Positions 33,727-35,599 of a stretch of DNA of 35,599 nucleotides are shown here, piece by piece. Position numbers and translations under genes: made by a program. The notes beneath the pieces are model-generated. The model did not search any database. It saw nothing but the letters and a program-made list of their open reading frames with translations, and was not told the DNA's origin. Each line of letters opens with the position of its first letter. Within the stretch, counting starts at the first letter, position 1. Source of the stretch: Streptomyces sp. RB17 (GTDB lineage: Bacteria > Actinomycetota > Actinomycetes > Streptomycetales > Streptomycetaceae); assembly GCF_009604455.1 (NCBI RefSeq), contig NZ_WEGL01000021.1, positions 1-35,599 on the forward strand, given 5' to 3'.

Positions 33727-33750
33727 GCGAGAGTGAACGTTTAGTCTCGC
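33727..33750 (+). promoter_or_regulatory. AACGTT-type palindrome upstream of secY2
   Basis: GCGAGAGTGAACG then TTTAGTCTCGC is the most symmetric of the sites (20 of 24 positions match its complement) and has GAGA/TCTC arms like the site at 14663. It lies 15 nt after the SpoIIE-type gene and 183 nt before the secY start. It may control secY2. The remaining sequence to 33932 shows no other clear signal. Confidence 0.5.
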
Positions 33751-33932
33751 ACCCTGTTGGCTCGCGTGATTCTCGTTGGATGGGTGCCAGGCACAGAGCG
33801 AAGGAAGCCGTCACCTAACCCCAATATGGCTTTTTCAATCACTAAAACGGCAGCATCGCCGATGTGCCGATGTTCTGCCGAAAATCTCTGACCCTCACGA
33901 CGACACATGCACGTAGGGTCGCCGGAGGCACT

Positions 33933-35246
33933 GTGTTCGCCACATTCGCCCATGCGCTCAAGACGCCTGACCTGCGCCAGAAGCTACTCTTCACGCTCGG
34001 CATCATCGTGGTGTACCGGATAGGCACCCACGTCCCGATCCCAGGTGTCAACTACAAGGCAGTCCAGCAGTGCCTCGACCAGACGTCAGGCAGCCAGGGG
34101 CTGTTCGGGCTGGTCAACCTCTTCAGCGGAGGCGCCCTGCTGCAGATCACCATCTTCGCACTCGGCATCCTCCCCTACATCACCGCCGGCATCATCCTGC
34201 AGCTGCTGACCGTGGTCATCCCGCGCCTGGAAGCCCTGAAGAAGGAGGGTCAGGCCGGCACGACGAAGATCACGCAGTACACCCGCTACCTGACCGTGGC
34301 ACTCGCCGTCCTCCAGGGCACCGGCCTGGTGGCCACAGCCCGCAGCGGCTCCCTCTTCTCCGGCTGCTCGGTCGCCTCCAGCATCGTCCCTGACCAAGCG
34401 ATCTTCACCACCGTCACGATGATCATCTCCTTGGCCGCCGGCACCTGCCTGGTCATGTGGCTGGGCGAGCTGATCACCGACCGCGGCATCGGAAACGGCA
34501 TGTCGATCCTGATGTTCATCTCAATCGCGGCCACGACCCCGTCCGCCCTGTGGGCGATCAAGAAGCAGGGGGCCCTGGCCGACGGCTGGATCGAGTTCGG
34601 CGGTGTCATCCTCGTCGCTCTGGCCATCATCGGCCTCGTGGTCTTCGTGGAACAGGCGCAGCGCCGCATCCCGGTGCAGTACGCCAAGCGCATGATCGGC
34701 CGTCGTTCCTACGGCGGTACATCCGCCTACATTCCACTGAAGCTGAATCAGGCGGGCGTCATCCCGGTCATCTTCGCGTCGTCACTTCTCTACATCCCGG
34801 CACTGATTGCGCAGTTCTCCGGCGGGGGCTCGGGGTGGAAGGCCTGGATCTCCCAGAATCTGACCAAGAGCGACCACCCGATCTACATCACTGCGTACTC
34901 CGTACTCATCATGTTCTTCGCGTTCTTCTACGTCGCGATCACCTTCAACCCGGACGAGGTCGCGGACAACATGAAGCAGTACGGAGGCTTCATCCCGGGG
35001 ATCAGGGCCGGGCGGCCGACCGCCGAGTATCTGGGCTACGTACTCAACCGGATCACTTGGCCGGGCGCGCTGTATCTGGGGGTGATCGCCCTCATCCCCA
35101 CCATCGCGCTGGCCACGACCGGGTCGAGCCAGAGTTTCCCGTTCGGCGGGACGAGCATCCTCATCATCGTGGGTGTGGGCCTGGAGACGGTGAAGCAGAT
35201 CGAAAGCCAGCTCCAGCAGCGCCACTACGAGGGCTTCCTGCGCTGA
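33933..35246 (+). CDS. secY: SecY preprotein translocase subunit, solitary extra copy
   Basis: The 437-residue protein starts at GTG 33933 (GGAGG 4 nt upstream), which gives the N-terminus VFATFAHALKTPDLRQKLLF, the same length and pattern as Streptomyces SecY; the 69-nt longer frame upstream is unlikely. It has ten predicted membrane segments, with IIVVYRIGTHVPIPGVN in TM1/plug region, QLLTVVIPRLEALKKEG, the ITDRGIGNGMSI loop and the GGTSILIIVGVGLETVKQIE end. SecY forms the SecYEG channel for protein export. It is not in the usual ribosomal-protein/adk/map setting: the neighbours are a SpoIIE phosphatase and an unrelated gene start. It is thus probably a second secY, perhaps conditionally expressed from the palindrome at 33727. 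Confidence 0.92.
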   Translation: MFATFAHALKTPDLRQKLLFTLGIIVVYRIGTHVPIPGVNYKAVQQCLDQTSGSQGLFGLVNLFSGGALLQITIFALGILPYITAGIILQLLTVVIPRLEALKKEGQAGTTKITQYTRYLTVALAVLQGTGLVATARSGSLFSGCSVASSIVPDQAIFTTVTMIISLAAGTCLVMWLGELITDRGIGNGMSILMFISIAATTPSALWAIKKQGALADGWIEFGGVILVALAIIGLVVFVEQAQRRIPVQYAKRMIGRRSYGGTSAYIPLKLNQAGVIPVIFASSLLYIPALIAQFSGGGSGWKAWISQNLTKSDHPIYITAYSVLIMFFAFFYVAITFNPDEVADNMKQYGGFIPGIRAGRPTAEYLGYVLNRITWPGALYLGVIALIPTIALATTGSSQSFPFGGTSILIIVGVGLETVKQIESQLQQRHYEGFLR

Positions 35247-35301
35247 GCGGCTGCCGCCAGCGAAGCCGCTTCCGGGCGCCTTTGCGAGTCCGCGCCCACG
35301 G

Positions 35302-35329
35302 TGGCCCAGGCATGTCGCCGCCTGGGCCA
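35302..35329 (+). terminator. Possible terminator hairpin after secY
   Basis: A perfect 10-bp stem, TGGCCCAGGC and its complement, surrounds an 8-nt loop, 56 nt after the secY stop. The rest of the gap 35247-35537 holds no evident gene. Confidence 0.5.
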
Positions 35330-35537
35330 GGCGTGCACCTTTGGGGCCTCTCCCCAACGTGCTCCGTCGCCGCGAGGACGTCCGGCACTGTCAGGCACTC
35401 CACGCCGATGTCGCGTCGACGTGGTGAGGGGGCACCACAGCCGACCCGGGGATCTCGGCGTCGCTCGAATCCTGGTTCTGGCTCACTTTCCGTGCCAGCA
35501 CCACGGACGGTCACCGAAACCACGATCATGAACGGCC

Positions 35538-35599
35538 ATGGGTGACACGTTCCTTCGCGACCTCTGGTTCCACCGGGTCGACGGCGTCCAGGTCGAAAC
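35538..35599 (+). CDS. N-terminal start of an unidentified protein (cut by window edge)
   Basis: ATG 35538 opens a frame that runs to the right edge: MGDTFLRDLWFHRVDGVQVE and on. Codon use is gene-like. No strong ribosome site is visible, and a preceding ATG at 35528 stops after five codons. With only 20 residues the family cannot be told. Confidence 0.4.
   Translation, partial: MGDTFLRDLWFHRVDGVQVE

Noticed and set aside
25264..33750. KstR-type operators as the identity of the AACGTT palindromes
   Set aside because: The KstR consensus as I know it has a two-base spacer between AAC and GTT, which these sites lack; the regulator family cannot be named from the motif.

Overview
The window is high-GC DNA with strong G/C bias at third codon positions, GTG and TTG starts, actinobacterial IS families, a SpoIIE/HATPase phosphatase and a 437-residue SecY. 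This points to an actinomycete, most likely a Streptomyces accessory region. The region is a mosaic: intact metabolic operons lie between layers of decayed insertion sequences.

Left part (1-6300). After the tail of a cut gene and an IS630-family relic comes a TetR regulator (940-1506, minus). It is divergent from an oxidoreductase run: a degenerate short-chain dehydrogenase, an aldo/keto reductase, a canonical short-chain dehydrogenase and a DHA2-type MFS exporter. Two near-identical 22-bp perfect palindromes sit between regulator and operon. The exporter gene ends at a 14-bp hairpin.

Mobile layer (6345-9369). An IS3-family relic is split by an IS30-family element with recognisable imperfect inverted repeats. 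Next to it, a P-loop kinase-like gene is interrupted by a 336-bp miniature IS200/IS605-type element. A second, inverted copy (335 bp) lies at 12054-12388.

Aromatic catabolic island (9510-27275). One minus-strand operon encodes a meta-cleavage hydrolase, an extradiol dioxygenase of the VOC fold and a 3-hydroxybutyrate-dehydrogenase-like SDR. A second encodes a DUF308-like membrane protein and a pyridine nucleotide-disulfide oxidoreductase. A long third operon runs AAHS aromatic-acid transporter, isochorismatase-family hydrolase (frameshifted), second C-C hydrolase, FAD-dependent aromatic hydroxylase, hydantoinase/acetone-carboxylase-type A and B subunits (B with a C-terminal zinc-ribbon-like extension) and aldehyde dehydrogenase. 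A thiamine-diphosphate enzyme is divergent from the transporter. Together these look like uptake, hydroxylation, ring cleavage, hydrolysis and aldehyde oxidation of an unidentified aromatic (perhaps N-heterocyclic or ketone) substrate, with an ATP-dependent hydrolysis or carboxylation step.

Right part (27276-35599). An IS5-like relic, a small unknown gene with a well-formed promoter, a second TetR regulator, MerR and IS3 fragments, an ISAs1 fragment fused tail-to-tail to an integrase fragment, then a large PAS-PAS-GAF-PP2C-HATPase protein and a solitary second SecY.

The most interesting signal is a family of imperfect palindromes centred on an AACGTT-like core (consensus half GTGAACG / CGTTCAC, flanked by TATA or GAGA). 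They occur upstream of the ring-cleavage operon, the DUF308 operon, the transporter operon, the small unknown gene, the SpoIIE-type phosphatase and secY2. This suggests one regulon joining aromatic catabolism, a signalling phosphatase and a second secretion channel; the TetR at 28490-29125 is the obvious candidate regulator. All of this was read by eye; no database search was run.
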